Shown here: piece after piece, positions 54,581 through 64,000 of the stretch | Layout of the letters: every line of letters starts with the position of its first letter | How positions within the stretch are numbered: position 1 is the stretch's first letter | DNA from: an uncultured Alphaproteobacteria bacterium | GTDB taxonomy: Bacteria; Pseudomonadota; Alphaproteobacteria; HIMB59; GCA-002718135 | DNA length: 64,000 nucleotides | Direction: 5' to 3' | NCBI GenBank assembly: GCA_902612805.1 | Contig: CACMEY010000001.1 | Location: 1 to 64,000, forward strand | Made by a program: the position numbers and the translations under genes | The notes under the pieces: generated by a model | The model's input: only the letters and a program-made list of their open reading frames with translations | The model's database searches: none | What the model was told of the DNA's origin: nothing

Positions 54581-55252
54581 ATGGTAGGTTTTGTTGGTTT
54601 ACAAGCAAGAAGAAGAAGAAGAAACAGAATCTTACTAGTCATTTCAATTATATTTATCTTTGGTATTTTTTTGTATTTGCCTTCTTTAGATTTTTCAACT
54701 GATCAAACTGAGCCACCTATTGAAATCATTCCTAGTAATGTTGTTGATGAATCAAGTTTACGATCTGAAATAGAAAAACTTAAACTTGAGATATTTCAAA
54801 AAAATCAGCGATTAAAATTTAGAGATGATCAAATAAAAAACTTACGTGAAGAAATAAGCGATTTAAATGAATCATTCGATACAATTAAGAATGATTATGA
54901 ACAATCTCTAAACAATATATCAGATCTAGAAAATAACACATTAGAAAATAATTCGGAAAGTATTGAGAAACTTAGCAAACTTGAAAATAAAATAACTGAA
55001 TTAAATAAACAATTGTCAAAATACGAGGATCTTGTTCAAAAATTAGAAATAGAATTAGAAAGTTCTGCATCAACTGAAGATATGGAAGAAGTAAATATTG
55101 AAAATTCAATACTAAAATCAGAACTTAGACAAATCGAACAAAAAAATCGTAGTTTTGAAAATGAATTAAATGAGCTAAAAAAAATAATTAAAAATAAAGA
55201 TAAAGAAATAGAAGATTTAATTTATTTAAAAGATTCCCAACATCATGGTTGA
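54581..55252 (+). CDS. Membrane-anchored coiled-coil protein, unrecognised
   Basis: 223 residues. A basic N-terminus (QARRRRRNR) and one membrane segment (ILLVISIIFIFGIFLYL, about residues 18-34) are followed by a long Lys/Glu/Leu coiled coil from about residue 60 to the end. The layout recalls small cell-envelope or division coiled-coil proteins, but I do not recognise it. It ends one base before the convergent nuclease gene ends. Confidence 0.65.
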   Translation: MVGFVGLQARRRRRNRILLVISIIFIFGIFLYLPSLDFSTDQTEPPIEIIPSNVVDESSLRSEIEKLKLEIFQKNQRLKFRDDQIKNLREEISDLNESFDTIKNDYEQSLNNISDLENNTLENNSESIEKLSKLENKITELNKQLSKYEDLVQKLEIELESSASTEDMEEVNIENSILKSELRQIEQKNRSFENELNELKKIIKNKDKEIEDLIYLKDSQHHG

Positions 55253-55732
55253 TTATTTATTTTTCTTTCTGAATAAATAGGGCTCTTCAAAATCCCCAAT
55301 CCACATACCTTTTTTTTCTTGTTTTGCTTCTTTTTCTTCTTCAACATAATCTTTTGAATAATAGCGATATGCTATTGCCCATCCATTCAGAACCATTTCA
55401 CTATTTAAATCTAAATTATCTTTATAGCAGATTCCAATAAATCTATTATATCGATCCTTACCTTGTGTTATGCACTCAATTTTATTATTCCCAATTAATT
55501 CTTTTAAGAATTTTGTTGATTCCAAACCACAATTCCAGACTTTGCTATTTTTATTACATGTTTGATTTGTTTCAGGTGCATCAATAGCATGCAGTCTTAT
55601 TTTATTTTTGTTAATATGTATAGTATCACCATCAATTACTTTTGCTTTTCCAAATATAGTTTTACCAAATGATACTGTGCTTAAAGAAATCAAGATAAAA
55701 AATAAATTAAATATTAAGATTCTTACTACCAT
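55253..55732 (-). CDS. Exported thermonuclease-family (SNase-like) protein
   Basis: 159 residues from the ATG at 55732 (a TTG at 55735 is read as a start in some frames). A signal peptide (VRILIFNLFFILISLSTVSFG) precedes the staphylococcal-nuclease fold: KVIDGDTIHINKNKIRLHAI, DAPETNQTC, QGKDRYNRFIGIC and NGWAIAYRYYS. It likely cuts extracellular or periplasmic nucleic acid. The start lies inside the 3' end of soxG (26-base overlap), so it may be co-translated with the sox operon. Confidence 0.82.
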   Translation of the reverse strand: MVVRILIFNLFFILISLSTVSFGKTIFGKAKVIDGDTIHINKNKIRLHAIDAPETNQTCNKNSKVWNCGLESTKFLKELIGNNKIECITQGKDRYNRFIGICYKDNLDLNSEMVLNGWAIAYRYYSKDYVEEEKEAKQEKKGMWIGDFEEPYLFRKKNK

Positions 55733-56282
55733 CAACTAATAAATCATAAACATATTTTGCATGTGATCTGTTTAAATGTAAATCTAGTGAAGTCTCTTCT
55801 TTATCAGTATTATTTCTAATAAAAAGTATTGGAATTTTTATAAATATAGTTTGAGCTACAGAAAAATTAGTTTCCAAAATTTTTTCTAAGTTGGCTACAA
55901 GAAACTTAGAAAGTAAAATAAAAACTTTTTCCCCTTCAAGGCGTAAAACAGTTTTATTAAATGAAACATCAGTTATCGCTGTTTTTTCTGGATTGAGTTT
56001 AGATTCTAGTAAAGAAATAATTTTATCTTTCTCATTTTCTGGTGTTTCAACTAACCATTCATTAGGACCAAGCCACATAATGCTGATATTATTATTAAAA
56101 ATTCTAACGTTTGGCTCAATTGGCAAAACAAGATTTAATACTGAGCCTATATTTTTCATGAATTCTTTATCTGAACTTTTACCTCGTATATTTATTTTAC
56201 CTGATAAAGCTCTTTCTTCTATTGTTACTCCATTGTAATTTTTTTTATTTATATTCAAAACATTACTGTAACTTAAACTCAT
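55707..56282 (-). CDS. soxG: Sarcosine oxidase gamma subunit
   Basis: 191 residues, the small GcvT-like subunit. The segments FNNNISIMWLGPNEWLVETP, DVSFNKTVLRLEG and DLHLNRSHAKYVYDLL (the last resembles the SFARSFAEYLW region) identify it. It overlaps soxA by four bases. Sequence divergence is usual for this subunit. Confidence 0.85.
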   Translation of the reverse strand: MSLSYSNVLNINKKNYNGVTIEERALSGKINIRGKSSDKEFMKNIGSVLNLVLPIEPNVRIFNNNISIMWLGPNEWLVETPENEKDKIISLLESKLNPEKTAITDVSFNKTVLRLEGEKVFILLSKFLVANLEKILETNFSVAQTIFIKIPILFIRNNTDKEETSLDLHLNRSHAKYVYDLLVDGSKNLNI

Positions 56283-59269
56283 TGATTAACCCTTTGATTT
56301 TCAGGATCAATAAATATTGGACTAGTTATTTCAACCTCAATATTTTCATTTTCCATTGGAGCAATTAAAACACTTCCTTTTTTTTTAAGACCACCTTTAA
56401 TTAAAGCTAAAGCAAAAGAACTTTTTAAATTAGGTGAATAGTAACTAGAGGTCACGTGGCCAACCATTTTCATAGGTAGGGCAGTTATTTCTTCGACCAA
56501 TTGAGATCCTTCTTCAAGAATTTTTTTTGGATCTTTAGTTTTTAATCCAACCAGTTGTTTCCTATCTTTTTTAATAGTATCACTTCTATATAATGCTCTT
56601 TTACCAATAAAATCATATTTCTTCTTACTAACTATCCAGTCCATATCCAGATCTATTGGTGTCACTGATCCATCTGTTTCTTGACCAACAATAATAAAAC
56701 CTTTTTCAGCACGAAGTACATGCATTGCTTCAGTACCATACGGCGTAATATTAAATTCTTTACCTTTATCTATACAAAGTTCCCAAAGATTTTTAGCATA
56801 GCCAGATGGAACATTTATTTCGTAACACATTTCACCTGTAAAACTTATACGCATGACTCTACATTTTATTCCGTCAATATTTATATTCTTAAAACTCATA
56901 TGAGGAAAATTTTCTTTTGAGAAATCAAAATCTGGTAATAGTTTTTGCATTAATTTTTTTGAATTTGGTCCATTTAAGCTTATTGTTCCATAGTTCTCTG
57001 TTACTGATGTTAAATATACTTCTAACTCTGGCCATTCTGTTTGTAACCAATCTTCTAATTTTGACATTACTGATGCCGCATTTCCTGTAGTTGTTGACAT
57101 GAGATAATGATACTCGTCTAATCTAGTTGTTACACCATCATCAATAACCATCCCATCGTCGCCTAACATTACACCGTATCGACATTTTCCAATTTCTAAT
57201 TTTGACCAAGAATTTGTGTAAATTCTATTTAAGAATTCGCTTACATCTCTTCCCTTAATATCTATTTTACCAAGCGTTGATGCATCTAATATCCCTAGAC
57301 TATCTCTAGTTGCTTTTACTTCTCTATTTAAAGCAGACTGAAAACTTTCATTTCTTTGAGGATAATACCAGGCTCTTTTCCATTGACCTACATCTTCAAA
57401 TAAAGCTTCATTATCAATATGCCATTGATGCATTGGACTTGTTCTCTCTAAATCAAAAAATTCTTTAATATGACGTCCAGCAATTGCTCCAAATGTTACT
57501 GGCTTATAGGGTAAACGAAATGTTGTTGTACCTAATTCGGAAATTTCAGTATTTGTTAACTCTGATATTATTCCAAGTGCATTAACATTACTGGTCTTGC
57601 CTTGATCAGTTGCCATTCCTGTAGTTGTATATCGTTTGACATGTTCAATGGATTGAAAACCCTCTTTTAAAGCTAGTTTAATATCTTTTGCTGTTACATC
57701 GTTTTGAAAATCTACAAACATTTTTGTTCTTGAGATACTGTTCTTTGATGTAATCCAAACATTTTCGTGTTTGTCCTGCTTTAGATCATCTGATTTGTAA
57801 TTTACTTCGCCAAGTTCATTTTGCTGATTATCATTTAAATATTTATTAGTATCTTCTTGAGTTTTTAATAATATTTCATTTAAATTATAATCACCATTAC
57901 AACTTCCAACACACAATGTATCTTGATAAACTTCATTAGGAATAAAACTTCCATCTACATCTCTAAATTTGAGTTTTCCTTTTGATTGAGTAAATAAATG
58001 AACAGTAGGAGTCCAACCACCAGCAATTGCTAAAAGATCGCATTTAATATTAATAGAAGATTTTTCATTATTGTTTTCAGTTTTTATTTTTCTTAATTTA
58101 ACTTCTCTAATTTTTAATCTTCCAACAGTATCACTAATTTCATAACCTTTTAGTATAGTAATACCTAATTTATTTGCTTTTTTAGGGTAATATCCATCAC
58201 TACTATCTCTGGTATCGACAATACCCTCTACTTTTATACCTTGTTCAAAAAAATCTATTGCAGTTTCATAGGCACTATCATTGTTTGTAAAAAAAACTAA
58301 ATTTTTTCCAGGTGCAACTCCATACTTATTTAAGTATTTTTTCGCACTGTTAGAAAGCATAATTCCAGGCCTGTCATTATTGTTAAATATTATTGGTCGT
58401 TCAATTGCGCCAGTTGCTAAAATAACTTTCTTTGATCTAATTTTCCAAATTCTTTCTTTAATATCATTTTTTTTATTTAAACCTTTTTCTGGATCAATTT
58501 CTTGCACTGCTAGTAATAAATTATAATTCAAGTATGCAAAACAAGTTGTATTTTTAACTATTTTTACATTTGAATTTTTAGAAAGTTTATCAATTAATTT
58601 ATTTTTCCATTCATTAATCGGTAAATTATCAATTTTAATGTCTTGATTTTTTGTGGATAAAATTTCACCACCGAGATCCTCTTCTTGCTCAACTAGTAAA
58701 ACTTTATAATTTTTATTCGCTGCAATTTCTGCTGAAATTAATCCACTCACTCCTGCTCCAACAATTAGAACATCAGAATGATAATGAAAATGTTCGTATT
58801 TGTGGGGATCATCCTTTTTTGGAGATTTACCAAGTCCTGCAGCGTGTCTTATAAAAAACTCATATGCTTTCCAAAACTTTGGCGGCCACATAAAGGTCTT
58901 ATAATAAAACCCTGCGGGAAAAAATGGGGATAGTAAATCATTTATAGCGCCAGCATCAAATTTCACTGACGGCCAATTATTTTGACTAAAAGCTTTTAAC
59001 CCATCATATATTTGGACTTCAGTTACTCTTCTATTAGGTTCGGTATATTCTTTGGTCTCAAGCTGAACTATTCCATTAGGTTCTTCACTACCTGCGGTAT
59101 AAATACCCCGCGGTCGATGATATTTAAAACTTCTTCCAACTAAGTGAACATCATTTGCAAGAAGTGCAGAAGCCAGAGTGTCACCTTCAAATCCAAAATA
59201 TTCTTTATTATCAAAATAGAACCTAACAGACTTATTATTTTCTAGATTTTTATTATTTTTGTATCGCAT
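56279..59269 (-). CDS. soxA: Sarcosine oxidase alpha subunit
   Basis: 996 residues. The order is an N-terminal 2Fe-2S_4-like domain (YFGFEGDTLASALLANDVHL, FKYHRPRGIYTAG), an NAD-binding domain (VLIVGAGVSGLISAEIAANK at about 166), then a GcvT-type folate domain from about residue 610 with ARGREVKATRDSLGIL-like and GEMCYEINVP sequences. With SoxB, SoxD and SoxG it oxidises sarcosine to glycine, H2O2 and 5,10-methylene-THF. Full length and closely packed after soxD. Confidence 0.94.
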   Translation of the reverse strand: MRYKNNKNLENNKSVRFYFDNKEYFGFEGDTLASALLANDVHLVGRSFKYHRPRGIYTAGSEEPNGIVQLETKEYTEPNRRVTEVQIYDGLKAFSQNNWPSVKFDAGAINDLLSPFFPAGFYYKTFMWPPKFWKAYEFFIRHAAGLGKSPKKDDPHKYEHFHYHSDVLIVGAGVSGLISAEIAANKNYKVLLVEQEEDLGGEILSTKNQDIKIDNLPINEWKNKLIDKLSKNSNVKIVKNTTCFAYLNYNLLLAVQEIDPEKGLNKKNDIKERIWKIRSKKVILATGAIERPIIFNNNDRPGIMLSNSAKKYLNKYGVAPGKNLVFFTNNDSAYETAIDFFEQGIKVEGIVDTRDSSDGYYPKKANKLGITILKGYEISDTVGRLKIREVKLRKIKTENNNEKSSINIKCDLLAIAGGWTPTVHLFTQSKGKLKFRDVDGSFIPNEVYQDTLCVGSCNGDYNLNEILLKTQEDTNKYLNDNQQNELGEVNYKSDDLKQDKHENVWITSKNSISRTKMFVDFQNDVTAKDIKLALKEGFQSIEHVKRYTTTGMATDQGKTSNVNALGIISELTNTEISELGTTTFRLPYKPVTFGAIAGRHIKEFFDLERTSPMHQWHIDNEALFEDVGQWKRAWYYPQRNESFQSALNREVKATRDSLGILDASTLGKIDIKGRDVSEFLNRIYTNSWSKLEIGKCRYGVMLGDDGMVIDDGVTTRLDEYHYLMSTTTGNAASVMSKLEDWLQTEWPELEVYLTSVTENYGTISLNGPNSKKLMQKLLPDFDFSKENFPHMSFKNINIDGIKCRVMRISFTGEMCYEINVPSGYAKNLWELCIDKGKEFNITPYGTEAMHVLRAEKGFIIVGQETDGSVTPIDLDMDWIVSKKKYDFIGKRALYRSDTIKKDRKQLVGLKTKDPKKILEEGSQLVEEITALPMKMVGHVTSSYYSPNLKSSFALALIKGGLKKKGSVLIAPMENENIEVEITSPIFIDPENQRVNQ

Positions 59270-59277
59270 CTTTATTT

Positions 59278-59634
59278 TTAAAACCTATCTTTTTTCGATG
59301 TTGATAAATTCCCTGATCCAATACTTGGCTCACCTGAAGGAGTAGCTGGAATATTTGCTTTTAATATGGGAGGAGCTTCTCCCATTTTATATACTTCAAG
59401 AATTTCATCGGTTGCTGTATTTCTTGCTAAATTAAACCATTGTCTACATCCATATTCATGGTTCCATCTTTCATAATGAATACCTTTTTCGTTCTTTCGC
59501 AAGAATAAATATTCTGCCCATTGATCATCAGAGAGTTCAGGAGGATTTTTTGGTCTTGCAATATGCGCTTCACCACCACAAGAAAATTCAGCTTGATCTC
59601 TTTCTCCACAGTATGGGCAATTTATTAAAAACAT
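59278..59634 (-). CDS. soxD: Sarcosine oxidase delta subunit
   Basis: 118 residues. The zinc ligands are visible at Cys6 and Cys9 (INCPYCGERD) and at His59 and Cys63 (WNHEYGCRQWF), the same positions as in characterised SoxD. It lies three bases after soxB and eight bases before soxA, in the standard B-D-A-G order. Confidence 0.95.
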   Translation of the reverse strand: MFLINCPYCGERDQAEFSCGGEAHIARPKNPPELSDDQWAEYLFLRKNEKGIHYERWNHEYGCRQWFNLARNTATDEILEVYKMGEAPPILKANIPATPSGEPSIGSGNLSTSKKDRF

Positions 59635-59637
59635 GAT

Positions 59638-60897
59638 TTAATGTGCTACGGCTGCTGCACCATGTTCATCAACTAATTCACCGCTAGAAAATCTATTTAT
59701 TGTAAAAGGAGCATTTAATTCATGTGCTTGATCATTAGCTATAGTGTGAGCAAATACCCAACCTGAACCTGGCGTTGCTTTAAAACCACCAGTCCCCCAA
59801 CCACAATTAAAATATAATCCATTTATGTGCGTCTTACTGATAATGGGGCTTGCATCAGGACAAATATCTACAATTCCTCCCCAATGACGAAGCATTTTCA
59901 TTCTAGAAAATATTGGAAACAATTCAACTATTGCCATTAATGTATCTTCAACAATGTTAAAGCCACCTCTTTGAGTATATGAAGTGTATCCATCTGTTCC
60001 AGCACCAATAACTAGTTCTCCTTTATCTGACTGCGATACATACGCATGAATTGTATTGGACATTACTACAGTATCAATGACTGGTTTTACTGGCTCTGAA
60101 ACTAGTGCTTGTAATGGTTTACTCTCCAAAGGTAATTTGATACCCGCCATATTGGCAATAACACTGGTATGCCCTGCAGCAGCTATTCCAATTTTATTTG
60201 AATTAATGGATCCTTTTGTTGTTTCAATACCAGTTACATTTCCATTTTTTACATTAATACCAGTTACTTCACAATTTTGAATTATATCAACTCCCATTTC
60301 ATCAGCTCCTCTTGCATAACCCCATGCAACAGCATCATGTCTTGCAGTTCCTGCTCTTCTTTGGAGCGTTGCTCCTAAAACAGGATATCTAATGTTTGGT
60401 GAAGTATTTATTATTGGACAAAATTCTTTAACTTTCTTTGTATCAAGCCATTCACAATCGATATCATTTAGTCTGTTTGCATGCCATCGTCTTTTTAATT
60501 CTCTTACATCATGAAGATTATGAGCAACATTCAAAACCCCTCTTTGAGAAAACATTACGTTGTAATTTAATTCTTGAGACATACCTTCCCAAAGTTTTAA
60601 TGCATGCTCATATAAAGCTGCACTTTGATCCCATAAATAGTTTGATCTAATTATAGTGGTATTTCGCCCTGTATTCCCACCGCCTATCCAACCTTTTTCA
60701 ATTACTGCAATATTATTAATTCCATGGTTTTTTGCTAAATAGTAAGCAGTAGTTAAACCGTGTCCACCACCACCGATAATTATTGCATCATAACTTTTTT
60801 TTGGCTCAGGACTATTCCACGTCTTTTGCCAATTCTCATGATGATTTAAAGCATTTCTAGCAATAGATAGAAATGAGTATTTATTTTTATTAAACAT
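59638..60897 (-). CDS. soxB: Sarcosine oxidase beta subunit
   Basis: 419 residues. FAD motif [20 protein letters not shown] at about 37-56, [20 protein letters not shown] next, and His187 in [13 protein letters not shown], the histidine that carries covalent FMN in the family. This is the amine-oxidising subunit. The gene is 20 bases downstream of fhs. Confidence 0.95.
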   Translation of the reverse strand: MFNKNKYSFLSIARNALNHHENWQKTWNSPEPKKSYDAIIIGGGGHGLTTAYYLAKNHGINNIAVIEKGWIGGGNTGRNTTIIRSNYLWDQSAALYEHALKLWEGMSQELNYNVMFSQRGVLNVAHNLHDVRELKRRWHANRLNDIDCEWLDTKKVKEFCPIINTSPNIRYPVLGATLQRRAGTARHDAVAWGYARGADEMGVDIIQNCEVTGINVKNGNVTGIETTKGSINSNKIGIAAAGHTSVIANMAGIKLPLESKPLQALVSEPVKPVIDTVVMSNTIHAYVSQSDKGELVIGAGTDGYTSYTQRGGFNIVEDTLMAIVELFPIFSRMKMLRHWGGIVDICPDASPIISKTHINGLYFNCGWGTGGFKATPGSGWVFAHTIANDQAHELNAPFTINRFSSGELVDEHGAAAVAH

Positions 60898-60917
60898 TAT
60901 AACTCTTTATAGCAGTT

Positions 60918-62591
60918 TTAAAAAAGACCTTCAATTTCTCCATGGTCATTTAGCTTTATCGAATTTGCCGCAGGAACACTTGGTAGACCTGGCATGGTCA
61001 TAATATCACCGCAAACAACTACTATAAATTCTGCTCCTGATGACAATCTTACCTCTCTAATAGGTAAAACGTGGCCAGTAGGGGCACCTTTTAAATTAGG
61101 GTCAGTTGAAAAACTATATTGAGTCTTTGCAATGCAAACAGGTAATTTGCCAAATCCTTTAGTTTCAAAATCCTTCAATTGTTGACGTACTTTCGTGTCT
61201 GCCACAACTTCACTTGCGTGATAAATCTCTTGTGCAATTTTTTCTATTTTTTTGAATAGAGTTAAATCATCTTCATATAAAAATTTAAATGTATTCTTAT
61301 TGTCTTCACAAATATCTATTACATTTTGAGCTAATTCAGTTGCACCATCACCACCATCGGACCAGTGAGTACACATAGAGGCCTTGACTCCTTGAGTTGT
61401 ACAAAAACTTAGAACGGCATCAACTTCAGCTTTAGAATCAGTGACAAAATGATTAATAGCAACAGTTACTGGTAATCCAAATTTTCTAACATTATTAATA
61501 TGTCTTTCTAGATTTACTAAACCTTTTTTAAGAGCATTTACATTTTCATTTTTTAAATCTTCTTTTGAAACATCTCCATGCATTTTTAGTGCTCTAATTG
61601 TAGCTACCAAAACCACACAATCAGGTTTTAAATTTGATTTTCTACATTTTATATCAAGGAATTTTTCTGCTCCTAGATCAGCTCCAAAGCCTGCTTCAGT
61701 TACAACGTAATCACTTAATTTTAAACTAGCTTTAGTTGCAATTACAGAATTGCAACCATGAGCAATATTTGCAAATGGTCCACCATGAATTATAGCAGGA
61801 TTATTTTCTAACGTTTGTGTTATGTTGGGCCTAATGGCATCTTTTAATAATACTGTCATTGGACCTTCTGCCTTTAAATCTTTTGCATAAATAGCTTTTT
61901 TGTCTCGTGTATAAGCAATAGTTATATTTCCAATTCTCTCTTCAAGATCTTGTAAATCTTTTGCTAAGCAGAAAATTGCCATTATCTCCGATGCAACAGT
62001 AATATCAAAACCATCTTGTCTAGGATATCCATTTGCAACTCCTCCTAAATCAACAACAATAGATCTTAGTGATCTATCATTCATATCCATTACTCTCTTC
62101 CAAACAACCCTTCTAACATCAATATTTAATTTATTTCCCCAGTAGATATGATTATCAATCAATGCAGAAAGTAAATTATGAGCAGATGTAATTGCATGAA
62201 AATCTCCAGTAAAATGTAAATTAATTTGCTCCATTGGTACTACTTGAGCATAGCCTCCACCAGCTGCACCACCTTTCATACCGAATGATGGTCCAAGACT
62301 CGGCTCTCTTAAACAAACTATCGATTTCTTTCCTAGTTTATTAAGACCATCACTTAATCCAACAGAAGTTGTAGTTTTACCTTCTCCTGCTGGTGTTGGA
62401 GTTATTGCTGAGACTAGAACAAGTTTACCATCTTTATTTTTATTAAGTGACTCTATGTACTCCAAGTTTATTTTTGCTATATGACGACCCATGGGACTGA
62501 AGGCTTCAGGTGTGTCTGGTACATCAAGCCCTTTTAGAATTTCACTAATAGGTTTCATTTTAGCTTTTCTTGCTATTTCAATATCTGACAT
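60918..62591 (-). CDS. fhs: Formate-tetrahydrofolate ligase
   Basis: 557 residues, full length. The ATP loop is [20 protein letters not shown], followed by [29 protein letters not shown] and the C-terminal [12 protein letters not shown]. It interconverts formate plus ATP with 10-formyl-THF; with sarcosine-derived methylene-THF it can run toward formate to make ATP. A GGAGT ribosome site precedes the ATG. It begins the sox run, 93 bases downstream of the metF-like gene. Confidence 0.96.
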   Translation of the reverse strand: MSDIEIARKAKMKPISEILKGLDVPDTPEAFSPMGRHIAKINLEYIESLNKNKDGKLVLVSAITPTPAGEGKTTTSVGLSDGLNKLGKKSIVCLREPSLGPSFGMKGGAAGGGYAQVVPMEQINLHFTGDFHAITSAHNLLSALIDNHIYWGNKLNIDVRRVVWKRVMDMNDRSLRSIVVDLGGVANGYPRQDGFDITVASEIMAIFCLAKDLQDLEERIGNITIAYTRDKKAIYAKDLKAEGPMTVLLKDAIRPNITQTLENNPAIIHGGPFANIAHGCNSVIATKASLKLSDYVVTEAGFGADLGAEKFLDIKCRKSNLKPDCVVLVATIRALKMHGDVSKEDLKNENVNALKKGLVNLERHINNVRKFGLPVTVAINHFVTDSKAEVDAVLSFCTTQGVKASMCTHWSDGGDGATELAQNVIDICEDNKNTFKFLYEDDLTLFKKIEKIAQEIYHASEVVADTKVRQQLKDFETKGFGKLPVCIAKTQYSFSTDPNLKGAPTGHVLPIREVRLSSGAEFIVVVCGDIMTMPGLPSVPAANSIKLNDHGEIEGLF

Positions 62592-62684
62592 GAGACTCCT
62601 TAATTATTAGATTCTTAATCTATAAATTAACTTAAATATCAAACAACTTTTGTTTTATTAAAAGATAAAAAAATTGTGAAGAAG

Positions 62685-63578
62685 CTAATTTAACTCGAAT
62701 TTCTGTTTATTATTATAAGAAAAATTTGAGTTATTAAATTGATTTAACCACTCTGATGTTTTTTTCATACCACCAAACGCATAGAAGTGTATTTTTTCAA
62801 GTTTAGAGTCTTTGTTTATTTCGCTATGTTCAGCAAGATCATAAATTAATTTGTCAGGAGTGCTCAATGTTGCAAGTTTAGTTAAGTTAAAAGCCTGTTT
62901 TGTAATAAATCTTAAAGAATTTCCAATACCGCAAGTCCTTGCATAATTTACTAATGTTTTAATAGAGGCAGGACCTGGTATTCCAGCGTGGATTGGTAAT
63001 TTATTTCCAATTTTTGCTAAGTGTTTTTCCCAGTTGATTAAAGATTTAGCTTCAAAAAAAAATTGTGTTGCTAAGTACATTTTAAAATCAACATTTTTTG
63101 CAAAATCATTCTTCTGTTTAATTGCTAAATCTAAATTTTCATTTGAAATATCTGGGCTTCCTTCGGGATGTCCAGCCACACCTACAAATTGATAATTATA
63201 TTTTGAAAGAAAATCTGTTTTTAAAACATCAATTGAGGAAGAGATTTCGCCAGCTTGATTTCCACCACCACCAATAATTAAAATTTTTGAACACCCAGAT
63301 TCATTTGCAAGTTCGCCAATATATTTTTCTAAGTCATTTTTATTTACAATAGTTCTCGCAGGCAAATGAGGTATAACATCATAACCTTCTAATTTTAATT
63401 TTTTTGCCGTTCTAATAACATTTTTTGAATTTTCATCTGGTAAATAAGTTATATAAACGTCATGATTTTTATTGAGAAATTCAGAAAAGCCTCCATATTT
63501 TTCGTAAACATTTGGAGTTGTTTCTATAGAATAACTATTGAGAAAATTTTTAACAATATTAATGGTTTCATTAGACAT
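62685..63578 (-). CDS. Methylenetetrahydrofolate reductase-like protein
   Basis: 297 residues of the MTHFR TIM-barrel family. YSIETTPN matches the first strand with its catalytic-site Glu, IIGGGGNQAG and FVGVAGHPEGSPD the middle strands, and LATQFFFE and HAGIPGPASIKTLVNYARTC the FAD/folate region. It is divergent from E. coli MetF. Beside fhs and sox it would connect methyl-THF (for example from the DmdA-like enzyme) with methylene-THF, in either direction. Confidence 0.83.
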   Translation of the reverse strand: MSNETINIVKNFLNSYSIETTPNVYEKYGGFSEFLNKNHDVYITYLPDENSKNVIRTAKKLKLEGYDVIPHLPARTIVNKNDLEKYIGELANESGCSKILIIGGGGNQAGEISSSIDVLKTDFLSKYNYQFVGVAGHPEGSPDISNENLDLAIKQKNDFAKNVDFKMYLATQFFFEAKSLINWEKHLAKIGNKLPIHAGIPGPASIKTLVNYARTCGIGNSLRFITKQAFNLTKLATLSTPDKLIYDLAEHSEINKDSKLEKIHFYAFGGMKKTSEWLNQFNNSNFSYNNKQKFELN

Positions 63579-63611
63579 AAATTTTTAAAGTTTTTTATAT
63601 TAATTAGATAA

Positions 63612-64000
63612 ATGAACAACAAGTACTTTACTATAATTACTTTTTATCAATTCAAAATAATTAAAGATAAAAATGATATCATTACTAAACTTAAAGATTT
63701 TTGCAAATTTAATAAAATAAAAGGTACAATATTGATTGCTAATGAAGGCATTAATGGAACAATAGCTGGCTTAGAAAAAAACATAAATTCTTTCATTCTA
63801 TATCTTGAAAATTTTAGTTTTGAGAAACTTAATCTTAAACGATCAAAATATAAATATATGCCTTTTCAAAAACTAAAAATTAGAAATAAAAATGAAATAG
63901 TCACGCTCAGAACCAAATTTGCTGATCCTACAAAAATATCTGGAAAAAAAGTTAAATACAATGAATGGAATCAACTAATTCAAGACAAAGACACTATTGT
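63612..64000 (+). CDS. trhO: tRNA uridine(34) hydroxylase TrhO (YceA), 5' part
   Basis: Cut by the window end after 129 codons. The visible N-terminal domain reads MNNKYFTIITFYQFK..., with GTILIANEGINGTIAGLEKN as in YceA/TrhO rhodanese-like tRNA hydroxylases; the catalytic rhodanese domain lies outside. Diverges from the metF-like gene with 33 bases between starts. Confidence 0.85.
   Translation, partial: MNNKYFTIITFYQFKIIKDKNDIITKLKDFCKFNKIKGTILIANEGINGTIAGLEKNINSFILYLENFSFEKLNLKRSKYKYMPFQKLKIRNKNEIVTLRTKFADPTKISGKKVKYNEWNQLIQDKDTI

Noticed and set aside
62605-62625. Possible terminator TAGATT-CTT-AATCTA between metF-like and fhs genes
   Set aside because: Only a six-base AT stem with no T-run; expected by chance in this base composition.

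Overview
The window is an AT-rich (roughly 30% G+C by eye), very densely coded stretch of a bacterial chromosome. No gap between genes exceeds about 150 bases, so no stretch of more than 300 bases lacks a gene. Sarcosine oxidase soxBDAG, dimethylglycine dehydrogenase, an ETF/ETF-ubiquinone oxidoreductase set, a DmdA-like demethylase, CIRCE-controlled groESL, apaG and recX, together with the streamlined layout, suggest a low-GC marine alphaproteobacterium (HIMB59/AEGEAN-169- or Pelagibacterales-like). That assignment is inference; no rRNA gene is present.

Region 1 (62-18866) is a nonulosonate/sialic-acid uptake and breakdown island made of two convergent operons. The plus-strand operon carries a sugar-type ABC importer without its ATPase, a sialidase-family enzyme without signal peptide, two tandem PhyH-type oxygenases, a class IV aminotransferase, a DapA/NanA-superfamily lyase and an M81 (MlrC-like) metallopeptidase. 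The minus-strand operon carries a complete peptide/sialate-type ABC importer followed by nanA, nanE, nanK and a class III (HemL-like) aminotransferase. The stop codons of the two operons interleave at 9443-9446. The solute-binding protein of the second importer is a natural circular permutation: the half that is normally C-terminal comes first, directly after the signal peptide. This is the most striking observation in the window.

Region 2 (18999-27488) has a fatty-acid-hydroxylase/sterol-desaturase-like membrane protein, a TPR protein with a glycosyltransferase-9-like end, and the four-gene ATP-dependent ligase / MBL exonuclease / Lhr-type helicase / PdeM repair module. Its two halves diverge from a single CATATG in which both start codons abut.

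Region 3 (27467-34068) holds small membrane and secreted proteins (DUF4149, TPR, DUF4396, a CRTAC1-type VCBS protein, a ten-cysteine secreted protein, an SH3-like protein), tRNA-Gln(UUG), tRNA-Arg(ACG), a GT61-like protein and an S49 signal peptide peptidase.

Region 4 (34152-45681) is ordinary housekeeping: CIRCE-groES-groEL, glutathione peroxidase, MscS, AI-2E/PerM transporter, RecX, an orphan ABC-2 permease, argD, argF, a lipoprotein, TrkH, ApaG and an OmpA-type lipoprotein.

Region 5 (45833-63578) is a C1/methylamine hub: a DmdA-like GcvT-family enzyme, dimethylglycine dehydrogenase, EtfB, EtfA and ETF-QO on the plus strand, and metF-like, fhs, soxB, soxD, soxA and soxG on the minus strand. 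Dimethylglycine would go to sarcosine and then glycine, electrons would enter the quinone pool through ETF, methylene groups would be loaded on tetrahydrofolate, and formyl-THF would yield ATP through Fhs. The right edge cuts a trhO (YceA) gene.
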